Source: Atrina japonica (lineage: Eukaryota; Mollusca; Bivalvia; Pterioida; Pinnidae). Taken from it: DNA of 64,000 nucleotides. This document shows positions 11,741 through 22,690 of the stretch, piece after piece. The position numbers and the translations under genes are program-made. Position 1 is the stretch's first letter; every line of letters starts with the position of its first letter. The stretch spans positions 248,001 through 312,000 of the forward strand of contig BROG01000152.1 in the NCBI GenBank assembly GCA_030159075.1, written 5' to 3'. Under the pieces are notes generated by a model, which saw nothing but the letters and a program-made list of their open reading frames with translations, was not told where the DNA came from and ran no database searches.

Positions 11741-11893
11741 TACAGTAAAACCTGCTTTAGCGACCACCTGTGTATAAAGACCACCTATAGTACCATTTGT
11801 GTACAAATCAACCTTTATATAAAGACTGCCTTCATATAAAGACCAGTTTTGTTGTGTCCATAAGGAGGTCTTTATATACAATTTTTCACTGTA
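11741..11893. mobile_element. TACAGT-ended MITE-like element, type copy
   Basis: Begins tacagtaaaacctg and ends tttttcactgta, an inverted pair. The interior repeats tataaagacc and gaccacct. A close copy is at 40700-40869. Confidence 0.7.
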
Positions 11894-12536
11894 CATAAAA
11901 AGTGTCTGAAATATAAATACAGGTGGTATTAGTATGCATACAGAAAAGAATGATATATGGCATAGGAAGATGTAAGAATGATATATGATAATTTGGCATA
12001 GGAGGCAAAAATCACATCTTTCAAATGAGACTTAAAATCAAGGTCACAGCAGGCATTACTTGTAAAAAATCACTGCATCTACATCAGTCTAAAGCTTTGG
12101 TCAAAATTTGTATCACTTCACCTAAAGCTGGTGACATATCCATGTAAGTAAAATAAATTCTGACATGATGTAGAACAATAATGAATTGAAAAAAAAAAGG
12201 AAAGTGTGGATAAAATTATTCTTTGCTGCTCAATGTTTTTTTTATTTGTTCAACTTACAGGAGATCTAAAATAAGGCTGAACTAGTCTCTATCATATGGT
12301 AGGTTATAGACATTTTTTTGACAAACAGAAAATATCTTAATGACAGATTTACGACACCCCAGATACTTATAAAACTTCACTGATGATGCACCTTGTGATT
12401 TATTTTAGCAATATTTTCCTGCTTTGATTTACAAGAGTTTAACTTCTAACATCATAAAAAAAATCAAAGTAATTTATGTGAGTTTCAATTAATGACAGAG
12501 CTCTGATTCTTAAAGTAGAAAGAAGGTCACTATTAC

Positions 12537-12668
12537 ATTTCTCTTGAGCGCATTATATTTCTGCCTGAATCTCTTGCGACAGTAGGTGGATCTAAAGGCA
12601 CCGCCCATGAGGTGTTCGATAACCAAGCCAATATCGAGTAGTGTGTAGCGATAGCCGGATGGTACATT
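12537..12668 (-). CDS. TRPM: TRPM channel exon 12
   Basis: Residues 476-519 (44 codons, phase 0 at both ends). Reads [40 protein letters not shown] and LKRN. The [25 protein letters not shown] block is diagnostic. The acceptor is ttttcag|AAT and the donor AAT|gtaata, a weak donor with no exonic G at -1. Confidence 0.93.
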
Positions 12669-12831
12669 CTGAAAAATAAAATTATTTTTATCATAACCCA
12701 TCAACAAAAAACATAAGAAAGTTGCATTAATGAGAATGAATTACATATTTATTTTTACTACTAATGAGAATTAATTACATTTTTACTTTTTCTAAGTTCA
12801 ATACAGACCTGTACACATTTTATCAATTTGC

Positions 12832-13022
12832 TTTATGCCACACTCTCAACATTTTTTTTGTGGCATTGATTGAGGATAGAGACGAGACAGACAACTGACT
12901 TTCCACAAGTAAGCTGGAAAACTTTATCACAAAATTATGAGCCCAAGTTCCAGAAAGCCTTGAAACCATGCTGATTAGAGAGACACCAAAAGCACGGGTC
13001 TCCAACCGATCAGACAAGGAGG
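12832..13022 (-). mobile_element. Degenerate copy of tRNA-derived SINE family B (reverse)
   Basis: On the minus strand it has gagacccgtgcttttggt, aagttttccagcttacttg and a tail with gtgtggcataaa, the same order as the copy at 35939-36186. Lies in the intron between exons 11 and 12. Confidence 0.5.
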
Positions 13023-13297
13023 ACCCTGTTCAAATCAGCCAGAAAAATCAAACACAAATAAGAAGTTACATAACAAATTAAATGCAGATGTAATCACAAA
13101 TTCGAGATGATCCAAAAACAATACCCCCCCCCCCCATTTTTCAATCAGGGGGAAGGGGCATATACACTAAGGGCACAAAAGCCATATCGTACAGTACATT
13201 TCTGATTTTCTTATAAAACATTGCGATGGATAGATGAAACTAGAAACATGAGTCAGATATGCCAATGTCCCGTGTGAGCTGACTGCGAGATCATTAC

Positions 13298-13348
13298 CTT
13301 CTTTATGTCTCTTATCAAGTACCGCAGTGTATTGGATGGACCTTGTCT
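13298..13348 (-). CDS. TRPM: TRPM channel exon 11 (51-nt microexon-like)
   Basis: Residues 459-475, 17 codons reading RQGPSNTLRYLIRDIKK, the equivalent of RHGPSNTLYHLVRDVKK in vertebrate TRPM1/3. The acceptor is taattgcag|AGA and the donor AAG|gtaatg. It is too short for a simple open-frame search and was found from the splice sites and the motif. Phase 0 at both ends, so skipping it would keep the frame. Confidence 0.92.
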
Positions 13349-13844
13349 CTGCAATTAGAAAGAAGAATGACAACTATCACAACGTCAATACCCCAGAGGT
13401 AGTAATCTTGCTTCCTGTCATTGTAATTATTACAAGAAAAAAAATATACTGTGGAGTCAGAATATTTGGTAGTGGCTTTAATTGTTGTTTCTTTGTTTTT
13501 ATATATCAACAATATAAAACCATGACAAAAGTTGGCATAAATTACAAGAAGTAACTGTAATATGTTTCTTTACAATAATGGTATTTTAATTTCAATGAAA
13601 TAAAATGCCAATAAATTTGTTTAATTTTCAAAGCAACAAAATTTAATCCCCACACAATTTTTTGATTCTACAGTAATAATGTTTGAGACCAGTTTTAAAG
13701 CTCTAATACATGTGAAAGTTAGCTGATATTGCATGTGAACAAAATGTAATACACAAGTTTAGAGAGGGCATAAAAAACAGACTAGCATTCAGCCTAAACA
13801 AGCCATGTTATAAAATTTCTGTGAGATTGATATTTAAAGTAAAC

Positions 13845-13945
13845 CCTCTTTATAGCAACCATCTTCACGCCATTGAGATTCTGTCATTACACTGAATTAG
13901 TTCTTATAAAAAAACAATGGAAAAGACACATTAATTGACTGTGAC
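13845..13945. repeat. Second copy of the dispersed repeat at 10658-10770
   Basis: Shares aaccatct...ctgtcatt...gttcttataaa in the same orientation. Confidence 0.55.
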
Positions 13946-14555
13946 TAAAAAAGAGAGATTGATGTTGTAATGGAACAAAGTTTATTCAAATTCTGCTTAA
14001 ATTTAAAATTTAAAAATTTTAAATTACTAGGGGTAAATAAAATTGTCAGAATAATTATTATTATAAGGGGTTGTGACTGTATATGTACATTGGGATGAAA
14101 ATCAAATGTTCTCTCAAGACAGATTCATATGTTCTGGTTTTGGGTTGAAATTTCTTTGAAGTTTTATTTCTGAGAAGCAAAGTTTTTTCTTTGCAATAAG
14201 TATTTTGTCGACGCCCCTAAGTAAGAACAAAGAAGGAATTAACGCTACAAATTTCACTAGACACCTATAAATACTCGTATTTTATACAAAAAGAAAGTGA
14301 TACACTCCAAACCAATTTAGAAAGATACATGTACATTGTATTTCACAGACTTCCTCATAATTGTTCAAAAGTTTAAAAGATTTAATTGAATGTATGAGTG
14401 AGGGCAATTATATTTAAAATGTTGATTTAACATAGAAAGCAATGGGAAAATTAAAAAGTTGACATACTTTTGGCACGTGAGTGTACAGGGATAGATCTGT
14501 TAAATACAGTCCGTTTTCACACGGGATAGAAGGTGTAAATCAGATAAGTACAAAC

Positions 14556-14690
14556 CGTATTGTAAAGCTCCTCCAGGCGAGGGATAGTCAGAAATGTGTG
14601 TATGCTGACTCCGTTCTCCAGTAGTAGCTTCACAAAGTCAACACGGTCATTAATGAGAGCGTCCATCATGGCTTGTTCAAGAGATCCTTC
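14556..14690 (-). CDS. TRPM: TRPM channel exon 10
   Basis: Residues 414-458 in phase 0 throughout (45 codons). Reads [20 protein letters not shown] then [20 protein letters not shown] and ELYNT. This is the [24 protein letters not shown]...[12 protein letters not shown] block, one of the best conserved parts of the TRPM pre-channel helical region. The acceptor is aacttcag|GAA. The donor ACG|gtttgt is non-consensus at +3 and +4, but the frame fixes it. Confidence 0.94.
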
Positions 14691-14832
14691 CTGAAGTTAT
14701 ATTTTAAAAAAATGGTTTAAAATGCTCATTATGACAGAGGAACCTCGCTTAAAGATCATCTCATTAGGAGACCTCCTTAGATTTCAAACCATAAATTGTT
14801 CATAAGAATAGAAACTTACTTAAGAGACCATT

Positions 14833-15288
14833 TTACTAATCAGACCACTTTGAGTCAGTCCGTTAGGTGGTCTAAATAGTGAGGTTCCACTGTAACACCT
14901 CACTAATCAGACCACTTTGAGTCAGTCCGTTAGGTGGTCTAAATAGTGAGATTCCACTGTAACACCTCACTAATCAGACCACTTTGAGTCAGTCCGTTAG
15001 GTGGTCTAAATAGTGAGGTTCCACTGTAACACCTCACTAATCAGACCCACTTTGAGTCAGTCCGTTAGGTGGTCTAAATAGTGAGGTTCCACTGTAACAC
15101 CTCACTAATCAGACCACTTTGAGTCAGTCCGTTAGGTGGTCTAAATAGTGAGGTTCCACTGTAACACCTCACTAATCAGACCACTTTGAGTCAGTCCGTT
15201 AGGTGGTCTAAATAGTGAGGTTCCACTGTAACACCTCACTAATCAGACCACTTTGAGTCAGTCCGTTAGGTGGTCTAAATAGTGAGGT
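14833..15288. repeat. 67-bp palindromic minisatellite, about 6.8 copies
   Basis: Near-identical units in the intron between exons 9 and 10. Each unit has inverted arms cctcactaatcagaccac and gtggtctaaatagtgagg around an 18-nt loop. The flanking sequence (14738-14832) is a diverged TACAGT/GACCAC element from which the unit seems to be amplified. Confidence 0.95.
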
Positions 15289-15463
15289 CAATTGTTATTT
15301 TCTTTATTGATTTTATCAATTTACCTTTTTTCTTGGGGGACAAGTGAATTCAGTTGGGGAAAACAAAATTTCTCAAATGAGTTGCCCCTAGGACAAGTGT
15401 GTTTTGAATTCTTATTTCACATCTTGCATCATGTAAATTATACAGAAACAATATCATACTTAC

Positions 15464-15564
15464 CGGCCATTCCTGGCCGTACACAAATATATGACTTCTA
15501 GCAATATCCACTCGGTCCCAGGTTAATGCTAAACTCAGCTGGTCTGGAGCACTAGCATTTGTAC
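15464..15564 (-). CDS. TRPM: TRPM channel exon 9
   Basis: Residues 380-413. Reads [20 protein letters not shown] then [14 protein letters not shown], the [23 protein letters not shown] block of TRPM. The acceptor is aattgcag|GTA and the donor CCG|gtaagt. The preceding intron (15565-17533) is nearly all tandem repeat plus one SINE. The following 773-bp intron is more than half minisatellite. Confidence 0.94.
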
Positions 15565-15619
15565 CTGCAATTCAATTTAATTGGTTAAATATGCAGTTTA
15601 TCTAACTTGGGAATTGGCG

Positions 15620-16885
15620 AATAAGCTGTTTGACAGACCTACAATGTAGTCAATACGCTGTATATCAGACCTACAATGTAGTCAATACGCTGTATATCAG
15701 ACCTACAATGTAGTCAATACGCTGTATATCAGACCCACAATGTAGTCAATACGCTGTAAATCAGACCTACAATGTAGTTAATAAGCTGTTTGACAGACCT
15801 ACAATGTAGTCAATAAGCTGTACATCAGACCAACAACGTAGTTAATAGGCTGTATATCAGACCTACAATGTAGCCAATAAGCTGTTTGACAGACCTACAG
15901 TGTAGTCTATAAGTTGCATGACAGACCCACAATGTAGTCAATAAACTGTATATCACACCTACAGTGTAGTCAATAAGTTATATATCAGACTATAGTGTAG
16001 TCAATAAGCTGTACATCAGACCAACAACATAGTTAATAGGCTGTATATCAGACCTACAATGTAGTTAATAAACTGTTTGGCAGACCTACAGTGTAATAAA
16101 TAAGCTGCATATCAAATCAACAATTTAGTCAATAAGCTGAATATCAGACCTAAAGTGTAGTCAAGAAGCTGTATATCACACCTACAGTGTAGTCAATAAG
16201 TTATATATCAAACTATAGTGTAGTCAATAAGCTGTATATCACACCTACTGTGTAGTCAAGAAGCTGTATATCACACGTACAGTGTAGTCAATAAGTTATA
16301 TATAAGACCTACTATGTAGTCAATAAGTTATATATCAGACTACAGTGTAGTCAATAAGCTGTATATCAGACCTAAAGTGTAGTCAATAAGCTGAATATCA
16401 GACCTAAAGTGTAGTCAATAAGATGTATATCACACCTACTGTGTAGTCAAGAAGCTGTATATCACACGTACAGTGTAGTCAATAAGTTATATATCAGACC
16501 TACTATGTAGTCAATAAGTTGTATATCAGACTATAGTGTAGTCAATAAGCTGTATATCACACCTACAGTGTAGTCAATAAGCTGTATATCAGACCTACAG
16601 TGTAGTCAATAAGCTGAATATCAGACCTAAAGTGTAGTCAATAAGATATATATCACACCTATTGTGTAGTCAAGAAGCTGTATATCACACCTACAGTGTA
16701 GTCAATAAGCTGTATATCACACATACAGTGTAGTCAAAAAGTTATATATCAGACCTACAATGTAGTCAATAAGTTATATATCAGACTATAGTGTAGTCAA
16801 TAAGCTGTATGTCACACCTACAGTGTATTCAATAAGCTGTATATCACACCTACAGTGTAGTCAATAAGCTGTAAATAAGACCTAC
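15620..16885. repeat. 32-bp satellite, first block
   Basis: About 40 diverged copies of cagacctacaatgtagtc plus aataagctgtatat. With the block after the SINE it fills almost the whole intron between exons 8 and 9. Confidence 0.95.
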
Positions 16886-17164
16886 GAGCCAGCCTGACTC
16901 AGTCGGTAGTGTGCTCGACTCTTGATCGTGAGGTCTTGAGTTTGAGTCCAGCCGCTGACAGGCTGGTTTTCTGTCCTGCGAATGAGACAGTAAAAACCGA
17001 GGTCCCGTGTCACAGTACTGAGTAGGTGTCTGCACATTAAAGAACCCTCACTGCTCAATGGTTGTAAGTGCCCTTTGAAGCCCTTCACCAGCATTTGGTG
17101 ACGTCTCAATATGAGTGAATGATTCTTGAGTGGGACATTAAACAACAACAAACAAACAAACATC
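16886..17164 (+). mobile_element. tRNA-derived SINE inserted in the satellite
   Basis: tRNA-like head with A-box region ctgactcagtcggtagtgtg and B-box region gagtttgagtcca (16938-16950), then a body with cagcatttggtgacg and attcttgagtgggacatt and an aacaacaaacaaac tail. The direct repeat agacctac at 16878-16885 and 17165-17172 fits a target-site duplication, although the satellite itself contains this motif. A reversed relative lies at 23098-23300. Confidence 0.8.
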
Positions 17165-17434
17165 AGACCTACAGTGTAGCTAATAAACAGTGTAATCATT
17201 AAGTTGTATGTATTTTTGTAAAATATAAGCTGCATATCTAATCTTTAAAGAAGTCTATAAGCTTTATTTCAGACCTAGAGTGTATAATATAAGCAGCATA
17301 ACAGACCTACAGTATATAACATAAGCTGTATATTGACCTCTAGAATACATTTCAATTTGTAGTTTATGTACATCAACTGTATCTAGACCTAAAGAGTTGT
17401 CAATAAGTTGTATCACAAACCTACAGTGTAAACT
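17165..17434. repeat. 32-bp satellite, second block
   Basis: Continuation of the array beyond the SINE, more diverged than the first block (tagacctacagt.. and ..aataagttgtat units with longer spacers). Confidence 0.8.
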
Positions 17435-17533
17435 AATAGCAATATACTGGTCTGTGTGTGAGAATGCAAAAAATATACAAATAAAAATTAAATATCTGTG
17501 TTAATTTCTTGAAAAAGCTTTTATAAAGCTTAC

Positions 17534-17603
17534 CTTTGAGTAAAGCTGTTAGAATGGCCAGGTCAATATCCTGGGTCCCTTCTCCCATACGAAACACGGT
17601 GAT
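17534..17603 (-). CDS. TRPM: TRPM channel exon 8
   Basis: Residues 357-379 plus one base of 380, reading ITVFRMGEGTQDIDLAILTA and LLK. This corresponds to the ITVFRMG.EG.QDIDLAILTALLKG block. The acceptor is ttgtag|ATC and the donor AAAG|gtaagc. At 70 nt it is one of the shortest exons. Its internal in-frame Met (RMGEG) could serve as a start if the putative internal promoter near 20.1 kb is real. Confidence 0.93.
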
Positions 17604-19398
17604 CTACAATTAATAGCAGATTATCTTCAATATTTCTTAAACAAATGAAAACAGTGGATAGGGTATATAATGGAAAAAAAATAACAAAACAAAACAAAAT
17701 ATCTTAAATCAAAAAGTCATAGATAATTTCCTTAAAATATAAATGATACAAAAAATAAAAATAGAATGAAAAAAAAATAAAGAAAAATATTCAATATACA
17801 AGAAAATATCCAAAACAAAACTACAGGTACAAATTAATAAGAAATTAACATTTTACCTCACTGCGAACTTCATATCTTTTGTTTTACAGGTAACTCACTC
17901 AGTTCTAATGTTAACTAATTATAACCCAACATGTAGTATATCATAGATAATACTAAATCTGAAAACCTAGTAAATTCCTGGATTTTCTCCAAGTAGAACC
18001 ACAAAAGACATTTTTCATTAAATATGATGCATAGTCTGTGCATATATTTGCACCTGTAGATAATTAACATGTCTAACAATTAATTACAGTTGTCTCCCTT
18101 TGTCTTCATGGCAGGTTGTATGAGCATTCTTGACAGAGATTTGTTGCAAAACATCTGTAGTGTCCCGTCCTCTTCACAAAAAGTATGTCACTTTGTATGT
18201 GAAACATTACTGTCATAAATGCATATAACCCAGTATTATTTCTCTATACAAGTGTGTGTGTATTGTGTAATTAATTACTGTCATGGAATGTAGATTTCAT
18301 GTCATCCTCCCAGAGTTTTTAAATAAATGTGTCCCTTTGTTTTTTTGTTTACATTGTAACTTTGCAACAAAATGTTTGTACATGTAAGAATGCATGCTAA
18401 ATCCTGTGTTTAATGCTGTGGAATTTCCGAACTAATTATCTGACACAGAATTATGACATATATTTCTCCCACCTAGTGGGTATCTGCCATTTTGCCAAGC
18501 CAGAATTTCTCTGCCACAATATAATATAATGTAGGGATTCTAAGTGATCAGAATTAAAACTTGCAGTGAATTTTGTTTACATGCACAACCATAAATTTAA
18601 AGTATAGAAGAAAAATAATCAAACATGGGTGTGTTGAGTGGAAAGGGAAACCTCAACTCTCCTGGTAAGAATCTTAAAGTAAAATCCTCGAAGACCCTCA
18701 GATTGGACAAACCACTTCTTACCACTCGGGTGGAGAGTATCTTATGATATCTTATCTTATAATTATCTATGAATCTTCTCTTGTCTGGATTGTTACAAAC
18801 ATAGGACTTATTGTACGTGTTGTTGGTGTTTGGTGTTTTACGTTTTACTTTGGTGGCCTAGTACATTTTGTTTGGGAGTTTCTTTCCTATTTATTTCTTT
18901 TTTTTCTCTCATTTTGACACTTTCTGTATATTTTCAGTAATATGGTTCAGGTTATGACTGCATAAGAAAACTGATGAACATATGTGTGAACAATGAAGGA
19001 GACAAGATCGAGGACAAACTTCATGTTTTAGCAAATTCTGAGTATTATTTTGAATTTGTCTGTAATTATTGAAAAACATGACTTCAAACTCAACCTTTAA
19101 AATAAAAAACAAAAACAAACACACACACATATACCTTCATAAGTTCAATTACATATTTGTTTAATATGGAGATAACCATTTCTAAAACTAATTAAAGTAC
19201 TGAAAGTACTGAAATGGGTTGTTATTTTGGCAAAATAGCCATGGGCATCAAACTACTTCCATCAAACATATATGAAATGGAAATAAATCAAATCAATGTA
19301 GATCTAAAAAAAAATAATGATAATCAATTTCCTGCCTCTAAATAAATTAAAAATTAACTTTCTAAATTTTATTTGTTGTATCTTCCGCTCTTGGCCGT
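17604..19398. other. Intronic stretch without recognised element
   Basis: AT-rich intron between exons 7 and 8. Short A-rich runs at 17680-17820; no exon or repeat recognised. Confidence 0.5.
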
Positions 19399-19491
19399 AC
19401 TTTCTGCTCTGATTTTAAGAGTTTTTTTTTCCCCCCTTTTTTGTGCCTGATTTTACCCCCAAAAAAATCACTTAAAATCGGGGCAGAAAGT
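19399..19491. repeat. 31-bp inverted repeat
   Basis: Arms 19399-19430 (actttctgctctgatttt..) and 19461-19491 (..aaaatcggggcagaaagt) are reverse complements with few mismatches, around a C/T-rich loop of 30 bp. Confidence 0.8.
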
Positions 19492-19907
19492 TTTGCCTAC
19501 TTCCACACCAACTTTAAATATTGTCTGGCATGCATTAACACTCATTTCAAAATAAAACGTGAGCCTTTATGGAGCCTACTTAAATTTAAACCAAACATGA
19601 CACTGGGAACAGGTAAAATAATTTTTTTCATTGCGAAAAATGGCTGTGATTTAAAACAAATTTTAGGGCTTGTAGGGAACGTAATCCTATTTAGGGCTAT
19701 TACCGTGGTACATGAACATATATTCTGCCTAGACTAAATAAATTACCAAACAACATTCTCTATCTTGTATTAATTAATATAAGTAACTGTACGGGGTGAA
19801 AAAGACAGTTTACCAATTGTTTAATGTTAAAAAAATAATTTTTCATTAAAATAATTTGGGCATAAAGTCGCGATGTAGCAAAACGATCTATCACCAATTT
19901 CACTTAC

Positions 19908-20110
19908 AGATATTTACGCTTTTGGCAATGGATAAAACTTTGTTTTTTGTTGAAGACATCGTTTCTGTTTGAAATCCATTATGAACAGATCCATTATACA
20001 AAATGTTTAGGTTTATACATCCCAATATAATTGTGATTATCTTCCAAAGTTGTGATAAATGTCGTGTAAACACCCAACAATGGACATGGCGATTTTCCCC
20101 GACTTCCGTG
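19908..20110 (-). promoter_or_regulatory. Possible internal promoter and alternative first exon
   Basis: Within the intron between exons 7 and 8 this stretch is visibly richer in CpG than its surroundings. It carries an ETS-type core (CGGAAGT on the minus strand, 20102-20108). About 195 bp downstream on that strand is a near-consensus donor, TCT|gtaagtg, at 19907. A transcript starting near 20.1 kb could splice to exon 8 (17603). A frame running into the donor ends in phase 1 and would not continue the TRPM frame, so translation would need to start at the in-frame Met in exon 8. No transcript evidence can be seen here. Confidence 0.25.
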
Positions 20111-20717
20111 GAAACAAGAACTGGAAATTGCAACATTCAATGTTTGCATTACCTCCCTTTGGGATATCAATATACACAGTATGCAAGTGACCGTCCGCTG
20201 AAATTGAGCAGTCGCTGGTTATGTAAGGCATGTGGTCACCATATAGGATGTATAAATAAAGGAAATATGCACGGGGAATCTCAATAAGGCAGGTTATGTA
20301 AAAGGAGTAGTTGACAAACACGTTAATTTGATAGATTTCAAAATGGACAGTAACGTATTCATAATGAATTTCACGCGCCATTTGCATAACAAGCAACTCC
20401 TACTTGTTGCTATCCCCTCTATTCTGCTTTTATTTTCATTTATCCGTGGATTAGAAAACATACATGTTCTTGAGAGTTCAATAGAAACTGATTTAGCTTC
20501 ATGTTAGTATCAGCAATATGTAATTATTTCTATCTACATCGCTGAATGCTTGTATCGATAACTGTCAATATCAATATGATGAATGGCGGAGTAATACTGC
20601 AGTAGTCCAAGGCAGACTCAACATCACTGGAATCTTATATAGTGGAATTCCATATTTATAAATATATCGATGACGTTTTGTTGAAACTAACTACAAATCC
20701 TATTGTATAATTTCGAG

Positions 20718-20950
20718 AGGCAGAAGTAAGTAGAATTATGTGGTATTTCATTTAATGATTACTCAAACCAGATTCAATTTCATTTACACCAAAATATTTG
20801 ACTTTTCTGTAAAAGTTGAATTCTTGAGTTGGACTATATTTTACACAAAGTGTGAATGCAACCTCCATGACTCTTCACTTCTAACAGGATAGCCCTCGAT
20901 GAAAATTCAAAGTAAACCCATAATAGGTTGTTATTACATGACAACCCATA
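20718..20950. repeat. Dispersed repeat, second copy of 1380-1565
   Basis: Shares gaagtaagtagaa, ccaaaatatttga, agtgtgaatgca and tccataat/cccataat in the same order. Confidence 0.55.
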
Positions 20951-21075
20951 AAAAGGAAAAGTGATAGCATTTGTAAAGACATGATAAATCCATATGATAT
21001 CAGATGGCCTGTCTATCGCCACACTAGACTTATCAACACCGAAATACAAACATTTTATTATATTTTGATAGTTAC

Positions 21076-21199
21076 CAGTTCTCTCTTCTTGACACACAAC
21101 ATCAGTTCTATAAAGAGTTTCTCCGCTTGCTCTTGAGAGTACTGAAAGGTTTTCTGTATTGTTAGGATCAGCTGATCGCGGAGGCTCTCCGGCATCGTC
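21076..21199 (-). CDS. TRPM: TRPM channel exon 7 (MHR2/MHR3 helical region)
   Basis: Residues 315-356. Reads [20 protein letters not shown] then [20 protein letters not shown] and L. This matches the SLRDQLL.TIQKTF.Y...QA..LF..LM.C.KK.EL block that follows the SLOG domain in TRPM proteins. The acceptor is attttcag|GAC and the donor CTG|gtaact. A pure TA microsatellite lies about 125 bp upstream of the acceptor. Confidence 0.94.
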
Positions 21200-21319
21200 C
21201 TGAAAATTACAACATCAGAAAAGTTAAACTTACATATCAAACAGTCTTTGTTACCTTCAAACAAATGTATACTATATGATAAAGCATAATTTATCATCCT
21301 TAAAGTATTTAGCTGAGAA

Positions 21320-21323
<4 letters not shown>

Positions 21324-21390
<67 letters not shown>
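21324..21390. repeat. (TA)n microsatellite
   Basis: About 66 bp of uninterrupted AT dinucleotides in the intron upstream of exon 7. Confidence 0.97.
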
Positions 21391-21396
<6 letters not shown>

Positions 21397-21399
21397 AAA

Positions 21400-22350
21400 T
21401 TAAAAAATCATTCTTACGAATAATTTTTTTTCAAATTTTCAGGAAAAATTATAAAATATAAGCAACAAGGACACATTATCAATTTTAATAAATGCTCCTC
21501 TGTACCTCACCTTTTTGCATATTTTGACAAATTATTATCAAAACGAAGAACACCAGGTTTCCAATATAATAGATTTTAAAGGAGACATTTGTTATGAAAT
21601 TTATAACTTACAGTAAAGATAAATGTTAATCTCAAAATGTTGCCAGATTTTAAATGTCAATTTCATTCATCAGCTGACCTTTCTTCATCTCTTAGAACCC
21701 ACAATTTGAATTTTAGCCTGAGATATTTTTATCAACAGTTTAAAAACTTTAACTATTACATAAGAAAATTATACACATGAAATCTACGGGGAATATGTCG
21801 GTTTCTTATCCAGGTGTGATGAAATTTACTTCATAATAAATATCTCATAATAATACCTTGAAGATACATACACTGTACCTTAATCATTACGTAATACCTG
21901 TAAACATCCCATTATAATACCTTGAAGTTACATACATCTACCTTAATTATTAGGTAAATATCTAAGTATTTTTAGATGTAAATGTCCTGAACCTTAAATA
22001 GCACTTCTTGAAATAAATGCAACATTTTTGTGAATGAGTGAGAAATGAGGTACCAAGTTTAAACATTTGTATTATGTACATGTCTATATGTAATATGTTG
22101 TTAGAGATCAGTAGGACAAGCATTAATACACAAGAAATAGGCTTACATAAGTAAAAAGATTTCAAAGGTCTCTAGATGTCAGAATGCTGTATTACATCAT
22201 ATTTTACTCTGCCAGTGCTTTCATAATTTCATTGTTGTCAGCTATAAAAATCACTGCAATATTCTACCACTGAACTAAATCAAAATTTCTGGCATTTTGT
22301 TGTTGTTTTTTTTTTCATTATCATTATTATTTTTTTTTATCATGCCTGGC
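21400..22350. other. Intronic stretch without recognised element
   Basis: AT-rich part of the intron between exons 6 and 7. A short duplicated segment with atacc(t)ttgaag and acatac at 21850-21950; nothing else seen. Confidence 0.45.
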
Positions 22351-22359
22351 TTAAGGTGA

Positions 22360-22690
22360 CATGCCATAAATCTTGACTTGCGTTAGGACCTGTACCAATG
22401 CAGTGTGGTTTCTTTGACTCATTCATCCCTAAAGACACAGTTGGACTGGTCTAAGTAATTGATTACAGAAGAGTCCATTTTTTCTGAGGTCGGTGAGTAA
22501 ATATGCCAGGCTTGTAGTTACGTGGGACTTCTATTTTAAGTCTCGTTCATAAAACCCACAACTTTCACTCTTACACTGATCGCTTGGCAATGAAACATTG
22601 GAACAGTCACTACCATTAATTAAGTGAGTATCAATATGAATCCAGTTCATAGCGAATGCAAGACTACCACTCTACCACTCGACCAACTTA
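22360..22690 (-). mobile_element. tRNA-derived SINE copy (reverse) with nested dispersed repeat
   Basis: Relative of 11480-11722 (shared caatgca, cccacaactttcactctt / cccatgactttcacttt, cagtc.ctacca, and a tRNA-like end cactctaccactc). It includes the cattcatccctaaagacaca motif of the family described at 31546-31722. Confidence 0.45.

Larger units (their letters stand above)
11451..12140. mobile_element. Composite element with 25-30-bp inverted ends
   Basis: Ends atatcaccagctttaggtga (11452-11471) and its inverse at 12111-12140 bracket about 690 bp in the intron between exons 12 and 13. Inside lie a reversed tRNA-like SINE piece (to about 11720) and a separate TACAGT-ended element (11741-11893), so it looks nested. 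Confidence 0.55.

Noticed and set aside
16886..16960. tRNA gene
   Set aside because: Only A- and B-box-like motifs of a SINE head; no full cloverleaf or clear acceptor stem could be drawn, and the SINE body and tail follow.
20037..20396. Minus-strand frame of 119 codons
   Set aside because: Overlaps plus-strand and other minus-strand frames in the CpG-denser patch and shows no recognisable domain; kept only as a possible regulatory region.
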